DNA of 64,000 nucleotides from Pseudoprimorskyibacter insulae (GCF_900302505.1 NZ_OMOJ01000013.1:1-64000), one strand, 5' to 3'; shown: positions 41,722 through 51,355, numbered from the stretch's first letter. Notes: generated by a model from the sequence alone, not told the origin. Made by a program: numbers and translations.

Positions 41722-42507
41722 TTAGAACCGGTATAGTTGGGCCGGATTAGTGTCGAATAACAACCCCTGCTGCGCGGGGGTCAGCACCCGTTGGCACAGA
41801 TCCAGCATCGGGGCGATGCGCGGCACGGGCGGCGGCGTCATCACATGCGGCCAGTCGCTGCCCCACAGGCAGCGTTCGGGGAACGCGGCCATCAGGCGGG
41901 TGATTGGCGTTTCCAAATCATCGTAACGGTGGGCCAGTGCGCTCACCCGTGTCGGCGCCAGTTTCACCCAAACGCGGCCCGTCTCCATCAGCGCCAAAAG
42001 CGCGTCCAGATCCTTGGGGCTCTGCGGGTCGATATGGCCCATGTGGTCCAGCACCAGCGGCTGGCCCTCGGGCATCGCGCGCAGCGCATCGGTCACCAGA
42101 TCGAACCGCGACGGGGCGGTGTTCAGCTCCATATGCCAGTCAAACTCGGCAACGCGGGCGGCCAGGGCGGGCAATTGGCCCAGCTGGCTGATCCCCAGCT
42201 TGGCGCTGTCTTGGATGCGGGCGGCGCGGACGCCTGCGGCGGTCATCTCGGCCAGCCCCTCGGTTTTGTCCGAGATCATCGCAACGCCGCGCGTTTCCAT
42301 CCCCTTGGGCGGGGCCGTCAGCGCCTGCAACACCGCGCTATTGTCCGTTCCATCGACCGAGGCTTGAACGATCACCGCGCGGGTGATGCCGTTCGCCTGC
42401 GCCTCATCCGCCCAATAATCCGCCAAGTCCTGTTCCGGCGGGGCATAGCTGGCCCCTTCCCGCGTGATGCCCTTGGCAAAGGAATGGATATGGCAATCGC
42501 AAATCAT
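41722..42507 (-). CDS. Amidohydrolase-family (COG3618-like) lactonase
   Basis: TIM-barrel hydrolase of 261 residues in the amidohydrolase-2 group, which includes 2-pyrone-4,6-dicarboxylate lactonase (LigI) and sugar lactonases. The metal-ligand start CDCHIHSF, the LVLDHMGHIDP strand and the LWGSDWPHVMTP ending with the catalytic aspartate are clear. It overlaps the tctA stop by four bases (ATGA at 42504-42507), so it is part of the tctCBA operon and probably hydrolyses the lactone or dicarboxylate that this importer takes up. A second, larger amidohydrolase of the same class is encoded at 50.3 kb. Confidence 0.88.
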   Translation of the reverse strand: MICDCHIHSFAKGITREGASYAPPEQDLADYWADEAQANGITRAVIVQASVDGTDNSAVLQALTAPPKGMETRGVAMISDKTEGLAEMTAAGVRAARIQDSAKLGISQLGQLPALAARVAEFDWHMELNTAPSRFDLVTDALRAMPEGQPLVLDHMGHIDPQSPKDLDALLALMETGRVWVKLAPTRVSALAHRYDDLETPITRLMAAFPERCLWGSDWPHVMTPPPVPRIAPMLDLCQRVLTPAQQGLLFDTNPAQLYRF

Positions 42508-43979
42508 GCCCGCCCCTTTCGGATCAGCGGCAATACCAGCACGCCAAGGGTGAACAACACGCTCAGGGCCACGAACCCGATGGCGATGGGCGAGCCAACG
42601 AAGATGCCAAGGCGTCCGCCACTGGTCAGCAGCGCCTGACGCATTGCCTGTTCCAGCGCACCGCCAAGGATCAACCCGATCAGCAGCGGCGGCAGCGGGA
42701 AGCCCGCGCGGCGCAGGACAAATCCCAGAACCCCCGCGCCCAGCATCACCCAGACGTCAAACAGCGAATTGTTGACCGAGAACGCCCCGAACACCGCCAT
42801 GATCGCAATCACCGGAAACAGGTGGCGCGGCTGGATGCGGATCACATGCACCGCCACCTTGAACAGCCCAAGGCCGATCAGGATTGTCGGGATCGAGGCG
42901 AGTAGAAGCGCCTCGATGATGGCATAAACCTCGGTCCCGTGGTTGCGGAACAGGAACGGCCCCGGCGCAAGCCCGTGCAGCATAAACGCCCCAAGGATCA
43001 CCGCCGTCACGGCATCGCCCGGAATGCCAAGCGACAGCATCGGCACCAAGGCCCCGCCCGTCACGGCATTGTTGGCTGCCTCGGGCGCGGCCACGCCTTC
43101 GTCGGTGCCCTGCCCGAACGCGGCGGGATTGGCGGACCGCGACCGGGCAAGCCCATAGCTCATGAAGGCAGGGATGGTTGATCCGATGCCCGGCAGAATG
43201 CCGATGAACGTGCCAATGGCCGACGAGATGGCCAGCGTCACACGCATCCGCCACATCTCGGCCCAGCCAAGGGTCGAAGGGCGCAGTTCGGCCATCTCGG
43301 CGGTGTCATTTCGGCGGGGGGCTGCGGCCTGCATCAACACTTCGGACAGGGCAAAAAGCCCGATCAGCACCGGCACCAGCGCAAAGCCGCTTTCCATGTC
43401 GAAGGAGCCGAAGGTAAAGCGCGGCGAGCCGTCGATCGGGTCCAGCCCGACCACACCCGCGCAGACACCGACCAGCACCATGATCAGCGCGTCCAGCTTG
43501 GAATCGCCGCCCAAAAGCACGATGACCAACAGCGCGAACAGGATCAGCACGGCCATTTCCGCCGGTCCGAAATCCAGCGCGACCGAGGCCAGCGGCTCGG
43601 CCAGGGCCAGCAGCACAAGGCAGCTAAAGACGTTGCCGAACACGCTGGCGAACAGGGCGATGCGCAGGGCGCGGCCCGCCTCGCCCTTTTGCGCCATCGG
43701 AAAGCCATCCAATGCCGTCGCCGCCGCCGAGGGCGTGCCCGGCACGTTCAGCAAAATCGCCGAGATCGAGCCGCCAAAAATCGCGCCTTGGTAGACCCCC
43801 AGAAGCAGCAGCATCGCCGCAATCGGGGCCATGGAAAAGGCGACGGGGATCAGCAGGGCAATCGCCATGCTTGGTCCAAGGCCGGGGATCGCGCCGATGA
43901 TGACGCCAATCACAATGCCGACCAACATTGCCAGCACGACCCAGATGTCAAAAAGCGCAAGGAATGCGTCGAAAATCAT
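42504..43979 (-). CDS. tctA: Tripartite tricarboxylate transporter large permease (TctA)
   Basis: Inner-membrane transport subunit of 491 residues with about twelve helices. The family motifs GAIPGLGPSMAIALLIPVAF near the start, AILLNVPGTPSAAATALDG and SLGIPGDAVTAVILGAFMLH are all there (in part). It takes up a carboxylate handed over by the TctC protein, using a cation gradient. The gene follows tctB by 15 bases. The amidohydrolase gene is coupled to its stop. Confidence 0.94.
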   Translation of the reverse strand: MIFDAFLALFDIWVVLAMLVGIVIGVIIGAIPGLGPSMAIALLIPVAFSMAPIAAMLLLLGVYQGAIFGGSISAILLNVPGTPSAAATALDGFPMAQKGEAGRALRIALFASVFGNVFSCLVLLALAEPLASVALDFGPAEMAVLILFALLVIVLLGGDSKLDALIMVLVGVCAGVVGLDPIDGSPRFTFGSFDMESGFALVPVLIGLFALSEVLMQAAAPRRNDTAEMAELRPSTLGWAEMWRMRVTLAISSAIGTFIGILPGIGSTIPAFMSYGLARSRSANPAAFGQGTDEGVAAPEAANNAVTGGALVPMLSLGIPGDAVTAVILGAFMLHGLAPGPFLFRNHGTEVYAIIEALLLASIPTILIGLGLFKVAVHVIRIQPRHLFPVIAIMAVFGAFSVNNSLFDVWVMLGAGVLGFVLRRAGFPLPPLLIGLILGGALEQAMRQALLTSGGRLGIFVGSPIAIGFVALSVLFTLGVLVLPLIRKGRA

Positions 43980-43994
43980 TGTGGTCTCCGGCGG

Positions 43995-44450
43995 TCAGGG
44001 CAGCGGTACGGCCAGAATGAACCGCGCACCAAGCCCGACGATAGCCGCTGCAATCAGTGGCACGGCGATCAGGGCCAGCGGCTTACGCTCGCCAAAGGCC
44101 AGCGCGGTCACGATACCAAGGCCCGCCGCGCATGGGATAAAGCCCAGCATCGGCATAGCCCAAAGCCCCGCGATCAACGCGGCGGTCACAAGGCCAGCCC
44201 GAAACCAGCCAGCGCCCAAACCTGCCCCCCCACGCCACAGGCCCAGCCCAAGCCGCAGCCCCGCAAGCCCCGCCAAGACAATCAGCGCCACGCGGGGAAA
44301 GCTGCGCGCATCCGGCCCGTTTGAGCCGAAGCCCCACAGCGGCACCTGCGCCTCAAGCAGCAACAGGCCCGCAATGGCCCCGACCAGCAAGCCAAGGCTG
44401 GTCAGGGTGCTGGCACCAAAACGGTGCGGTTTGGCGGGGCTGGCCGTCAC
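43995..44450 (-). CDS. tctB: Tripartite tricarboxylate transporter small permease (TctB)
   Basis: Small membrane subunit of 151 residues with four hydrophobic helices. TctB proteins are weakly conserved; the assignment rests on position between tctC and tctA, length and helix pattern, with the LWGFGSNGPDARSFPRVALI segment after the first helix being typical of the family. Its start overlaps the tctC stop by ATGA (44447-44450). Confidence 0.9.
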   Translation of the reverse strand: MTASPAKPHRFGASTLTSLGLLVGAIAGLLLLEAQVPLWGFGSNGPDARSFPRVALIVLAGLAGLRLGLGLWRGGAGLGAGWFRAGLVTAALIAGLWAMPMLGFIPCAAGLGIVTALAFGERKPLALIAVPLIAAAIVGLGARFILAVPLP

Positions 44451-45418
44451 TTCGACAGACCCATCTGCGCGGCCACGGCGCGATAGGTCTCAAGGTTCTC
44501 GGCGATGGTCGCGGCCAGCTCCTCGCCGCTCATCAGGCGGACGGGCTGGTTCAGCTTGGTCATGAAGTCCTTGAACTCGGTCGATGCGGCGACCTCGGTG
44601 AAGGTGTCCGACAGTTTGGCCACAATCGCCGGATCGGTGCCAGCCGGGGCGAACAGGCCGACAATCGACGGGAATTCCTGATCGTGGCCGGTGTCCTTCA
44701 GCGTCGGCGCGTCGGGGAAATCGGGGTCACGGGTGCCATCCAGCACGGCCAGGATCTTAAGCTGGCCGTCTTGCACCAAGTCGCGATAGGCCGGAACCAG
44801 CGCGATATCGACGTGATGGCCCAGAACAGCGGCCGTCGCGGCGGCTGATCCTTCGAAGGGCACATGTTGCAGCGCCGCGCCGGTTTCGCCTGCCATCGCG
44901 GCAAAGGCCAGATGCGCGCCGCCCATGGCCCCCGCCGTGCCGTAGGTCAGGGTTTTGCCGCCCGAAGCCGTGGCCAGCAGATCGTCAAAGCTGTTCAGCG
45001 GGCTGTCACCGGGAACCACAACGCCGTGATACGGGCCCGAGTAGTTCAGCAGCGGAATGAAATCGGTCAGCGTGTCATAGCCCACCGGACGCAGCGCGGG
45101 GGTGACAAAGGTCGGCGACGAGGTCGAGGCAATCAGCGTGTAGCCATCGGGGGCGGCCTCGGCCACGGCACGCATGGCGTTGGTGCCACTGCCGCCGGGG
45201 CGGTTTTCCACCACGATCGAGGTGCCAAGTTTTGCCTCGGCCATTTGCGCGATCTGGCGGGCCGACACGTCGGTCGTGCCACCAGCGCCGTAAGGCACGA
45301 CAATGGTGATCGTCCGGTCGGGGTAGCCTTCGGCGGTGGCGGATTGCCCGGCCAATGTCATCGCGCAGGCCAGCGCGGCCCCGACAAGGGTGTGATTGAT
45401 GGTCTTGATCATCTTCAT
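44447..45418 (-). CDS. tctC: TctC (Bug-type) tricarboxylate-binding protein, first copy
   Basis: Periplasmic binding protein of 323 residues with a signal peptide of about 29 residues (LVGAALACAMTLAGQSATA). It has the Bug family pattern: YPDRTITIVVPYGAGGTTDVSAR with the ligand-binding glycine-rich loop, VVENRPGGSGTNAMRAVAEA and AAPDGYTLIAS, each seen in part. It opens the tctCBA-amidohydrolase operon. It differs clearly from the two other TctC copies at 49.4 and 53.5 kb, which resemble each other. No hairpin separates it from tctB, unlike the copy at 53.5 kb. Confidence 0.93.
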   Translation of the reverse strand: MKMIKTINHTLVGAALACAMTLAGQSATAEGYPDRTITIVVPYGAGGTTDVSARQIAQMAEAKLGTSIVVENRPGGSGTNAMRAVAEAAPDGYTLIASTSSPTFVTPALRPVGYDTLTDFIPLLNYSGPYHGVVVPGDSPLNSFDDLLATASGGKTLTYGTAGAMGGAHLAFAAMAGETGAALQHVPFEGSAAATAAVLGHHVDIALVPAYRDLVQDGQLKILAVLDGTRDPDFPDAPTLKDTGHDQEFPSIVGLFAPAGTDPAIVAKLSDTFTEVAASTEFKDFMTKLNQPVRLMSGEELAATIAENLETYRAVAAQMGLSK

Positions 45419-45604
45419 TGGCTCCTCCCAGCCATTGCTGGCGGTGGCCAGCGATTGACCCCAGTCGCGTCCAGAACGGCCAAAGGGGTGTTGTCTGCCA
45501 ATCGTGATAACATCAACATTACTTAAGAAAAGCGGATAATATTGAAGTTCAGATTCAGCATTTCTGCATCAATGGCCAGCCGTCCATCACCTCAAAGCCA
45601 AAAG

Positions 45605-45628
45605 GCCCGCCCTGAATGCAGGGCAGGC
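45605..45628 (-). terminator. Terminator of the long TTT/TRAP operon
   Basis: GCCCGCCCTG and CAGGGCAGGC form a ten-position stem with one mismatch and a four-base loop, about 30 bases past the SMP-30 gene stop. Read on the minus strand it is followed by CTTTTGGCTTT, a T-rich tail, so it is a reasonable intrinsic terminator. It separates the long operon from the tctCBA operon downstream, whose promoter must lie at 45419-45600. Confidence 0.65.
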
Positions 45629-45655
45629 GGCAAAGTTTCAACGGTCAATTCCGTG

Positions 45656-46603
45656 TCAGGCGTGGGCAAACATCTTTGCGCCGCTGATGCCCAACTCAGG
45701 CGGGAATTCGGCCTTCAGGATGCACCCGGAATCGGACTCGGTGATGTACAGCGTGCGCCCCTCTGGCCCGCCAAAAGCGCAGTTGGTCGTACCAAGCCCC
45801 TTCGGGCTGCGCACCACGGCAATCGGGCGGCCAAGCGCGTCATGCACCCAGACAAGGCCCATGCCGGTCTGGCACACCACAACCCCGCCAGCCGAGGTCA
45901 GCGCCAGCCCGTCCGGCCCCGCGCGCCCGCCCGAAAATTGCAGGAACAGCCCCGCCTTGATCACGCGCCCCGATCCGCTGAACGGCAGGCGCCACACCGC
46001 GTTGGCGCGCGTGACGGCCAGAAACAGCACATGGTCTGCCAGATCCAGCACAAGGCCGTTCGGGCTTGGCACTTTGTCGATCAGGCAATCCAGCTGGCCC
46101 GACCGCTCATCCCACCGCCACACCCGGCCCGAGGGGTCCTGTAGGCCTGTCTGCCCTTGGTCGGTGAAATAAAGCACGCCGTCGCGGTCAAAATGCAGAT
46201 CGTTGCAGCCCTTGAACCCTTCGGTATCGGCATCGCCAAGCGCGGTGGTCACGGTGCCTGTGTCCGGGTCAAGCCGCATGATCCCGCGCCGATAGTCAGC
46301 CAGAAAAATCCGCCCGTCGCGGTGGATCTTTAGCCCGTTGGGCTGACCGTCATATTCGGCGATCTGCGCAACAGTCCCTTCGGGCGCGGCGCGGAACACG
46401 CGGCCAAAGGGGATATCGACGAAATACAGATTGCCCGCGCGGTCAAACGACGGCCCCTCAAGGAAGCTGTCCACCGGTTGCCCGCGCCGGTTTTTCTCGG
46501 CCCAGTAGGACGGAGTATCGGGCCGCCGAAACGGTGCGGGCAACGCAGTGAACACGGTGGCGTCGAGGACGACGGGTTCAGGAAAGGGGTAGGTCTGGGT
46601 CAA
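45656..46603 (-). CDS. SMP-30/gluconolactonase-family lactonase
   Basis: Six-bladed beta-propeller hydrolase of 315 residues. Family features are FLEGPSFDRAGNLYFVDIPFGRVF (in part, with the metal-binding glutamate), LKIHRDGRIFLADYRRGI, PNGLVLDLADHVLF (metal-binding asparagine) and AGPDGLALTSAG (catalytic aspartate). It hydrolyses sugar or other lactones. The start overlaps the dctM stop by four bases, so it is the last gene of the 11-gene operon, and the lactone is likely an imported or intermediate compound of that pathway. Confidence 0.9.
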   Translation of the reverse strand: MTQTYPFPEPVVLDATVFTALPAPFRRPDTPSYWAEKNRRGQPVDSFLEGPSFDRAGNLYFVDIPFGRVFRAAPEGTVAQIAEYDGQPNGLKIHRDGRIFLADYRRGIMRLDPDTGTVTTALGDADTEGFKGCNDLHFDRDGVLYFTDQGQTGLQDPSGRVWRWDERSGQLDCLIDKVPSPNGLVLDLADHVLFLAVTRANAVWRLPFSGSGRVIKAGLFLQFSGGRAGPDGLALTSAGGVVVCQTGMGLVWVHDALGRPIAVVRSPKGLGTTNCAFGGPEGRTLYITESDSGCILKAEFPPELGISGAKMFAHA

Positions 46604-47889
46604 TAGCTTGCCTCCGGCAGGAACAGCGCGATCTGCGGGAACGCGATCAGCAGCAGCATGAAGGACACGATAATGATGAAGAACGGCAGCGTGCCCATGA
46701 TCACATCTTCAACCGTCACCTTATCGGATGAACTGGCGACCACGAACAGGATCACGCCAAGCGGCGGCGTCAGCTGGCCCAGTTCGACCAGGATCACCAC
46801 GAACACGCCGAACCAGATCGGATCGACCCCAAGCGCCAGCAGCGCCGGAAAGATCACCGGCACGATGATCGCAATCATGCCCAGCCCCTCCATGAAGCAG
46901 CCAAGGATCGCAAAGGCGACCATGATGATCAGAAGGAACGTCAGGCGCGAGACTTGCGCGTTTTCCAGCGTGGCCACCAGATCCTCTCCGATGCCGGACA
47001 GGGCGGTGGCATAGGCAAAGATCATCGAGGTGAAGACGATGAACAGGATATTGCCGCTCATCGTCGCGGTGCGGGCCAGCGCCTCGCGCAGCAGATCCCA
47101 CGACAGGCGATTATAGATCCCGGCTATCAGGATCGCGCCCACGGTGCCCACGGCCCCCGCCTCGGTCGGGGTGGCGAACCCGCCATAGATCGAGCCCAGA
47201 ACGATCACGATCAGCATCAGGAACGGCACGATATCCAGCGCCGCGCGGCCCAGATCGGGCAGGCGCATCGGCGTGGTGTCGCGCGGCGCCAGCGCCGGAT
47301 TGCGCAGGGCGCGGAACGCGATGAACCCCATATAGCACAGCGCCAACAGGATGCCCGGCACCAAGCCCGCCGCAAACAGCCGCGCGATCGAGGTTTCGGT
47401 AAAGGTGGCGTAGATGATCATGGTGATCGACGGCGGGATCAGAATGCCTAGCGTACCGCCCGCCGCCAACGATCCAGCCACCAAACGCCGGTCATAGCTG
47501 CGCGCAGTCAGTTCCGGCAGGGCCACGGTGGACATGGCCGCCGCGGTGGGGGCCGACCCGCCCGAAATAGCGGCGAAAATCCCGCTGCCCGCGATATTGG
47601 TGTGCAGCAAACCACCGGGCAGGCGGCGCATGAAGGGCGCAACGCCGTTGTAGAGCCGCGTTGACAGGCCCGAGCCAAGCAGGATTTCGGCCATCAGCAC
47701 AAACAGCGGGATCGCCGCCAGTGTGAACGAGTTCGCCGCGCCCCAGCTAACAAGGCCAAGCGCCTTGAACCCGGCAGTGCCTTTCAGCAGCCAGATGTAA
47801 AACAGGCCACTGCCCGCCACGGCAAATTGCACCCACATACCGCCAACGATCAGGCCGATCAGCAGGCCAAAGGCTAGGATCGCTTCCAT
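46600..47889 (-). CDS. TRAP transporter large permease (DctM), second system
   Basis: Transport subunit of 429 residues, about twelve helices, with FAAISGGSAPTAAAMSTVAL, GTLGILIPPSITMIIYATFT and LGQLTPPLGVILFVVAS as the re-entrant motifs. ATG 47889 shares one base with the dctQ stop; the longer upstream frame is a shadow. This DctPQM system stands in the middle of an operon that also holds TTT genes, so two carboxylate importers are made from one transcript. Confidence 0.94.
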   Translation of the reverse strand: MEAILAFGLLIGLIVGGMWVQFAVAGSGLFYIWLLKGTAGFKALGLVSWGAANSFTLAAIPLFVLMAEILLGSGLSTRLYNGVAPFMRRLPGGLLHTNIAGSGIFAAISGGSAPTAAAMSTVALPELTARSYDRRLVAGSLAAGGTLGILIPPSITMIIYATFTETSIARLFAAGLVPGILLALCYMGFIAFRALRNPALAPRDTTPMRLPDLGRAALDIVPFLMLIVIVLGSIYGGFATPTEAGAVGTVGAILIAGIYNRLSWDLLREALARTATMSGNILFIVFTSMIFAYATALSGIGEDLVATLENAQVSRLTFLLIIMVAFAILGCFMEGLGMIAIIVPVIFPALLALGVDPIWFGVFVVILVELGQLTPPLGVILFVVASSSDKVTVEDVIMGTLPFFIIIVSFMLLLIAFPQIALFLPEASY

Positions 47890-48398
47890 CAGCGGGCCTC
47901 TTTGAATGTCAAAAGGAATTTCTCGGTCACGAAGACCGCGATCACGCCAAAACCAAGCGGCAGCACCATTTGCGGAATCCACAGCGGCGTGCGCAGGACG
48001 GTGGGCGCGAATTTACCCCGCGCCAGCGAGGACAGCATCAGATCCTTGGTCTTCCACGCAAGAACGATGCAGATGAACAGCGCGACCAAGGCAAAGCCCC
48101 GCACCAGCCAACGATTGGTGCGTTCGGGGCAGCGGTCCAGCAGGAAATGCACCTGAAATAGGGTGCCCGCCCGCAGCGACAGCGCCGCGCCGAAGAAGGT
48201 CATCATCACGACGCCATAGCCCGTCAGTTCCTCGGCAAAGCCGAGCGAATAGTTGAAGCCGCCACGCAGTAGCGCCTCAAGGCAGACAAGCGAGACAAGC
48301 GCCACAAGGATCGCCGCACAAAGCGCACGGGTGGCCGTGGCCAGCGCGTCGAAAAGGGGGCCAGCCGATGCCGGCCCCGAATTGGTGTTGGGTGTCAT
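47889..48398 (-). CDS. TRAP transporter small permease (DctQ), second system
   Basis: Small membrane subunit of 169 residues with four helices. FNYSLGFAEELTGYGVVMM and GTLFQVHFLLDRCPERTNRW lie between helices as in DctQ, and TPLWIPQMVLPLGFGVIAV is the typical proline turn plus last helix. It starts two bases after the dctP stop. The long in-frame extension upstream is a shadow of dctP. Confidence 0.92.
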   Translation of the reverse strand: MTPNTNSGPASAGPLFDALATATRALCAAILVALVSLVCLEALLRGGFNYSLGFAEELTGYGVVMMTFFGAALSLRAGTLFQVHFLLDRCPERTNRWLVRGFALVALFICIVLAWKTKDLMLSSLARGKFAPTVLRTPLWIPQMVLPLGFGVIAVFVTEKFLLTFKEAR

Positions 48399-48399
48399 G

Positions 48400-49359
48400 T
48401 CACTTGCCGATGGCGGCGCGCACGGTGGCCAAGGCGGCCACATACGCGGAGCCGTTTTCCTCGGCCCAGGCCTGCCAGAACGGCGCAAGCTTTTCGGTCG
48501 CCATGGCCACATCACCATCCGCCGCCGCAACCAGCGTCATACCCGCCGCCGATTGCGCGGCTTTCTGCGCTGCTTCGTCCTCAAGGAAGGCGGCGGTGGT
48601 GGCCGGGCCTTCTTCGGCCACGATGGCGCGCAGTGTTTGCTGGGTTTCAGGCGACAGCGCGGCAAAGCGATCGGCATTGGCAATGATCATCGAGTTGCCG
48701 TAGTTCACCGCAAACCGGTAATTGTAGGGCAGGAATTCGTGCCAATTCTTGGCCCCGCCCGCCGAGGCGGTCAGAACGCCCTCGATCACACCACGCTCAA
48801 GCGAGGTCGGCACTTCGGAGCCTGACAGGGTGATCGCCGCGCCGCCGAATTCCTCGATGAACTTGCCCTGCTCGGGCGAGGTCACGCGGATCTTGTGGCC
48901 CTTCAGATCGGCAAGGCTGCCCATCTCAAACGTGGTGAAAATCGTCTGTTCGGGATAGCGATAGCCGCCCAGCAGAACCACGCCCTGCCCTGCAAAGGCC
49001 TCGACCAGCGTCGGTTCCATCGCGGCATAGGCTTTCGCCCATTCGTCGTCATTCTCGATCAGCATCGGCAGGTTCAGCACCCGCGCAATCGGCACCGTTC
49101 CCGAGAAGAAGAAATCGGCGGCCATGTCGATGATGCCGTCGCCCACAGCCTGCGTGATATCGGACGAGGCGATTTGCAGCGTTTTGCCAAGGTGCAGATC
49201 GATCTTCAGATCGCTATCTGCCGCCACACGTTCGGTGATGCGGGTCATGCCCTTCACAGCCGAGGTCGTTGAGACCGACGAATAGGTGTAGGCCGTCCAA
49301 TCGTCAGCCAAGACAGGGGTTGCCAGCAGCAAAGCGGCGCTGAGGGTGGTCAGTTTCAT
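48400..49359 (-). CDS. TRAP transporter solute-binding protein (DctP), second system
   Basis: Periplasmic binding protein of 319 residues, signal peptide about 1-18 (LSAALLLATPVLA before DDW). It shows LHLGKTLQIASSDITQAVGD (in part), DLKGHKIRVTSPEQGKFIEE with the conserved arginine that binds the carboxylate, and SGSEVPTSLERGVIEGVLTA. AGGAAA precedes ATG 49359. The gene follows the second tctC by 29 bases and is tightly linked to its permeases. Confidence 0.92.
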   Translation of the reverse strand: MKLTTLSAALLLATPVLADDWTAYTYSSVSTTSAVKGMTRITERVAADSDLKIDLHLGKTLQIASSDITQAVGDGIIDMAADFFFSGTVPIARVLNLPMLIENDDEWAKAYAAMEPTLVEAFAGQGVVLLGGYRYPEQTIFTTFEMGSLADLKGHKIRVTSPEQGKFIEEFGGAAITLSGSEVPTSLERGVIEGVLTASAGGAKNWHEFLPYNYRFAVNYGNSMIIANADRFAALSPETQQTLRAIVAEEGPATTAAFLEDEAAQKAAQSAAGMTLVAAADGDVAMATEKLAPFWQAWAEENGSAYVAALATVRAAIGK

Positions 49360-49388
49360 AGGGTTTCCTCTAGGTTTTGGTGTTTGTC

Positions 49389-50327
49389 TTATTTCCAAGG
49401 CGTCGTTTCCCAGATGCGCGCGGCGACGGCATCCTGGGCTTGGGCCACGGCTTCGAAATCCGCGCCAAGTGCGAAAGACATCGGGTTGCCCTGTTCGGCC
49501 ATCGTGGTTTGGAACGCCTCGTTCGCGTTCACCGCGTCCAATGCCGCGCGCAGTTTTTCGGCCACGTCGACCTCTAATCCGGCGGGGGCCACGATCCCGC
49601 GCAGCGAGGACATGGTGACGTCAAAGCCCAGTTCCTTGGCCGTCGGCACATCGGGCGCAAAGGGCGAGCGTTCGTCGCCCAGAACCGCCAGTACGCGCAG
49701 TTCGTCGGGGAAGTTGGTGGTTTGGCCCAGCGTCATGGTGCCAGCGGCCACATGGCCCCCCATCAACGCCGTGCGGGCCATCGACGCGCCTTTGAACGGG
49801 ACAAGCGTGAATTCGGCGCCTGCGGCCTCGGCCATCATATTGGCGGCGAAATGATCGTTCCCACCAAGGCTGGACAGGCCAACCGTGATCGCGCCCGCAT
49901 CGGCCTTTGCCGCGTCCAGCAGCTGGCCCAGCGTTTCAAAGGGCGATTTGGCCGCGACGACGATGGTGTTCGGATCTTCGACGAAATTGGCCAGATAGGT
50001 ATAGCTGGACACGGTGTAATCGGCGTCGCGGTCCTTGGTCAGAGCCAGCGCGGCGGGCAGGTTGAATGTGCCCAGCGTGTAGCCATCGGGCGCGGCCTTG
50101 GCGACTTCGGTAAAGCCGATCTGGCCCCCCGCGCCGGGCATGTTCTTAACCACGACCGAGCCGCCAATCGCCTCTTCGAGGAACTTGGCAACGGTTCGCG
50201 CCATCACATCGGTGCCGCCGCCAGCGGAATAGCCAACGATGATTTCAATCGGTTTCTCGGGGTACTCGGCCAAGGCGGGCGTGGCGAGGGTCAGCGCGCA
50301 AAAGACGGCGCTCAGGGTGCGTTTCAT
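49389..50327 (-). CDS. tctC: TctC (Bug-type) binding protein, second copy, without own permeases
   Basis: Periplasmic binding protein of 312 residues, signal peptide about 1-21 (LSAVFCALTLATPALA before EYPEK). The mature start YPEKPIEIIVGYSAGGGTDV, VVVKNMPGAGGQIGFTEVAK and AAPDGYTLGTFNLP are nearly the same as in the third copy at 53.5 kb, so the two are recent paralogues. GGAGGA precedes the ATG. No tctA or tctB follows it; the next gene is dctP. It may hand its ligand to the TctAB pair encoded upstream or serve as a sensor. Confidence 0.92.
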   Translation of the reverse strand: MKRTLSAVFCALTLATPALAEYPEKPIEIIVGYSAGGGTDVMARTVAKFLEEAIGGSVVVKNMPGAGGQIGFTEVAKAAPDGYTLGTFNLPAALALTKDRDADYTVSSYTYLANFVEDPNTIVVAAKSPFETLGQLLDAAKADAGAITVGLSSLGGNDHFAANMMAEAAGAEFTLVPFKGASMARTALMGGHVAAGTMTLGQTTNFPDELRVLAVLGDERSPFAPDVPTAKELGFDVTMSSLRGIVAPAGLEVDVAEKLRAALDAVNANEAFQTTMAEQGNPMSFALGADFEAVAQAQDAVAARIWETTPWK

Positions 50328-50344
50328 GACAAATCCTCCGGTGG

Positions 50345-51355
50345 TCATGGGGTGAAAAGGCTTTCGTCGATGCCGTAGGTCTGCGCGGCTGTGCGCCAGA
50401 ACAGGGCATCGCGTTCGGGCTGGCCAAGCGGAGAGGCCAGCCGTTTGAAGGCGTTCCAAAGGGTGCGATAGGAGAACTGGCCCTTATCGACGGGGAAATT
50501 GCTTTCGAACATCGCGCGGTCGGGGCCGAACAGATCAAGGCAGACCTGCACATGCGGGCCCCAATCCTCGGCCAGTTGGGCCGAGTCCGGCGGCACAGGC
50601 GCATCGGCATAGCGGTGGCCCATGACGGTCAGGCCAAAGCCGCCAATCTTGATCCGAGTGTTGGGCAGCGCGGCCACCTGCGCCAAGCCCTTGCGCCACG
50701 CATCGAACGCCTCGGCGCTGCGATAGGGCGTCAGGCCCAGCGGCCCGCCGCAGTGGTCCACCACAACCGTTAGGTCCGGCACCTTGCGGGCGATCGCGGC
50801 AACCTCGGACAACTGGGTTTGATAGGCCCAGATATCCAGAACCAGCCCCGCGCGGGCCAGTTCCTGCGCCGCCTGCAAGAACGCATCGCTGCGCAGCAAG
50901 CCATCCGGCGGCGGGTTGGGGTTGGACCGGATCGCTGGATCGCCATGCCAGGCGGTGGCGTTGCGAATGCCGCGCAAACGCCCCTGCCCTGCCCCGGTCA
51001 GCGCCGCCAACACGGGCGCGACCTTGGCCCCAAGCTGCATATCGGCACAGGCGATCAGGCCCACGGGATAGCGCGGCTGCGCCTGCGTCCAGCCAAGGAT
51101 CGTCTGCACCTCGCCCACAGGGCGCAGCGCCTCGGGACCATCGGTCAAATACCCGGTACGACATTGCACAAACAGGCTGGCGCGGATGTCATGCCCGTCT
51201 TGGGCGTCCGTCATCAACTCCTCGGCGCGGTAGCGTCCTTCGGGGCGGTCCCACAGGTGGTGGTGGCAGTCAAAGATCGGCTGCTCGGGCGCAAGAACAG
51301 CCTCGCGCCGCTGCGCCAGCCAATCGGGCCGCACGGGGAAATGCGGGCTTGTCAT
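50345..51355 (-). CDS. Amidohydrolase-family (COG3618-like) hydrolase
   Basis: TIM-barrel hydrolase of 336 residues with the group's IFDCHHHLWDRPEGRY start (the metal-binding histidines), RGIRNATAWHGDP, VVVDHCGGPLG and MFESNFPVDKGQFSYRTLW near the end with the catalytic aspartate. Close relatives of this class include sugar lactonases such as fuconolactone hydrolase. ATG 51355 is chosen because the frame upstream is a shadow of tctA. It sits between tctA and the second tctC. The substrate is probably a lactone or cyclic acid taken up by the operon's importers. Confidence 0.88.
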   Translation of the reverse strand: MTSPHFPVRPDWLAQRREAVLAPEQPIFDCHHHLWDRPEGRYRAEELMTDAQDGHDIRASLFVQCRTGYLTDGPEALRPVGEVQTILGWTQAQPRYPVGLIACADMQLGAKVAPVLAALTGAGQGRLRGIRNATAWHGDPAIRSNPNPPPDGLLRSDAFLQAAQELARAGLVLDIWAYQTQLSEVAAIARKVPDLTVVVDHCGGPLGLTPYRSAEAFDAWRKGLAQVAALPNTRIKIGGFGLTVMGHRYADAPVPPDSAQLAEDWGPHVQVCLDLFGPDRAMFESNFPVDKGQFSYRTLWNAFKRLASPLGQPERDALFWRTAAQTYGIDESLFTP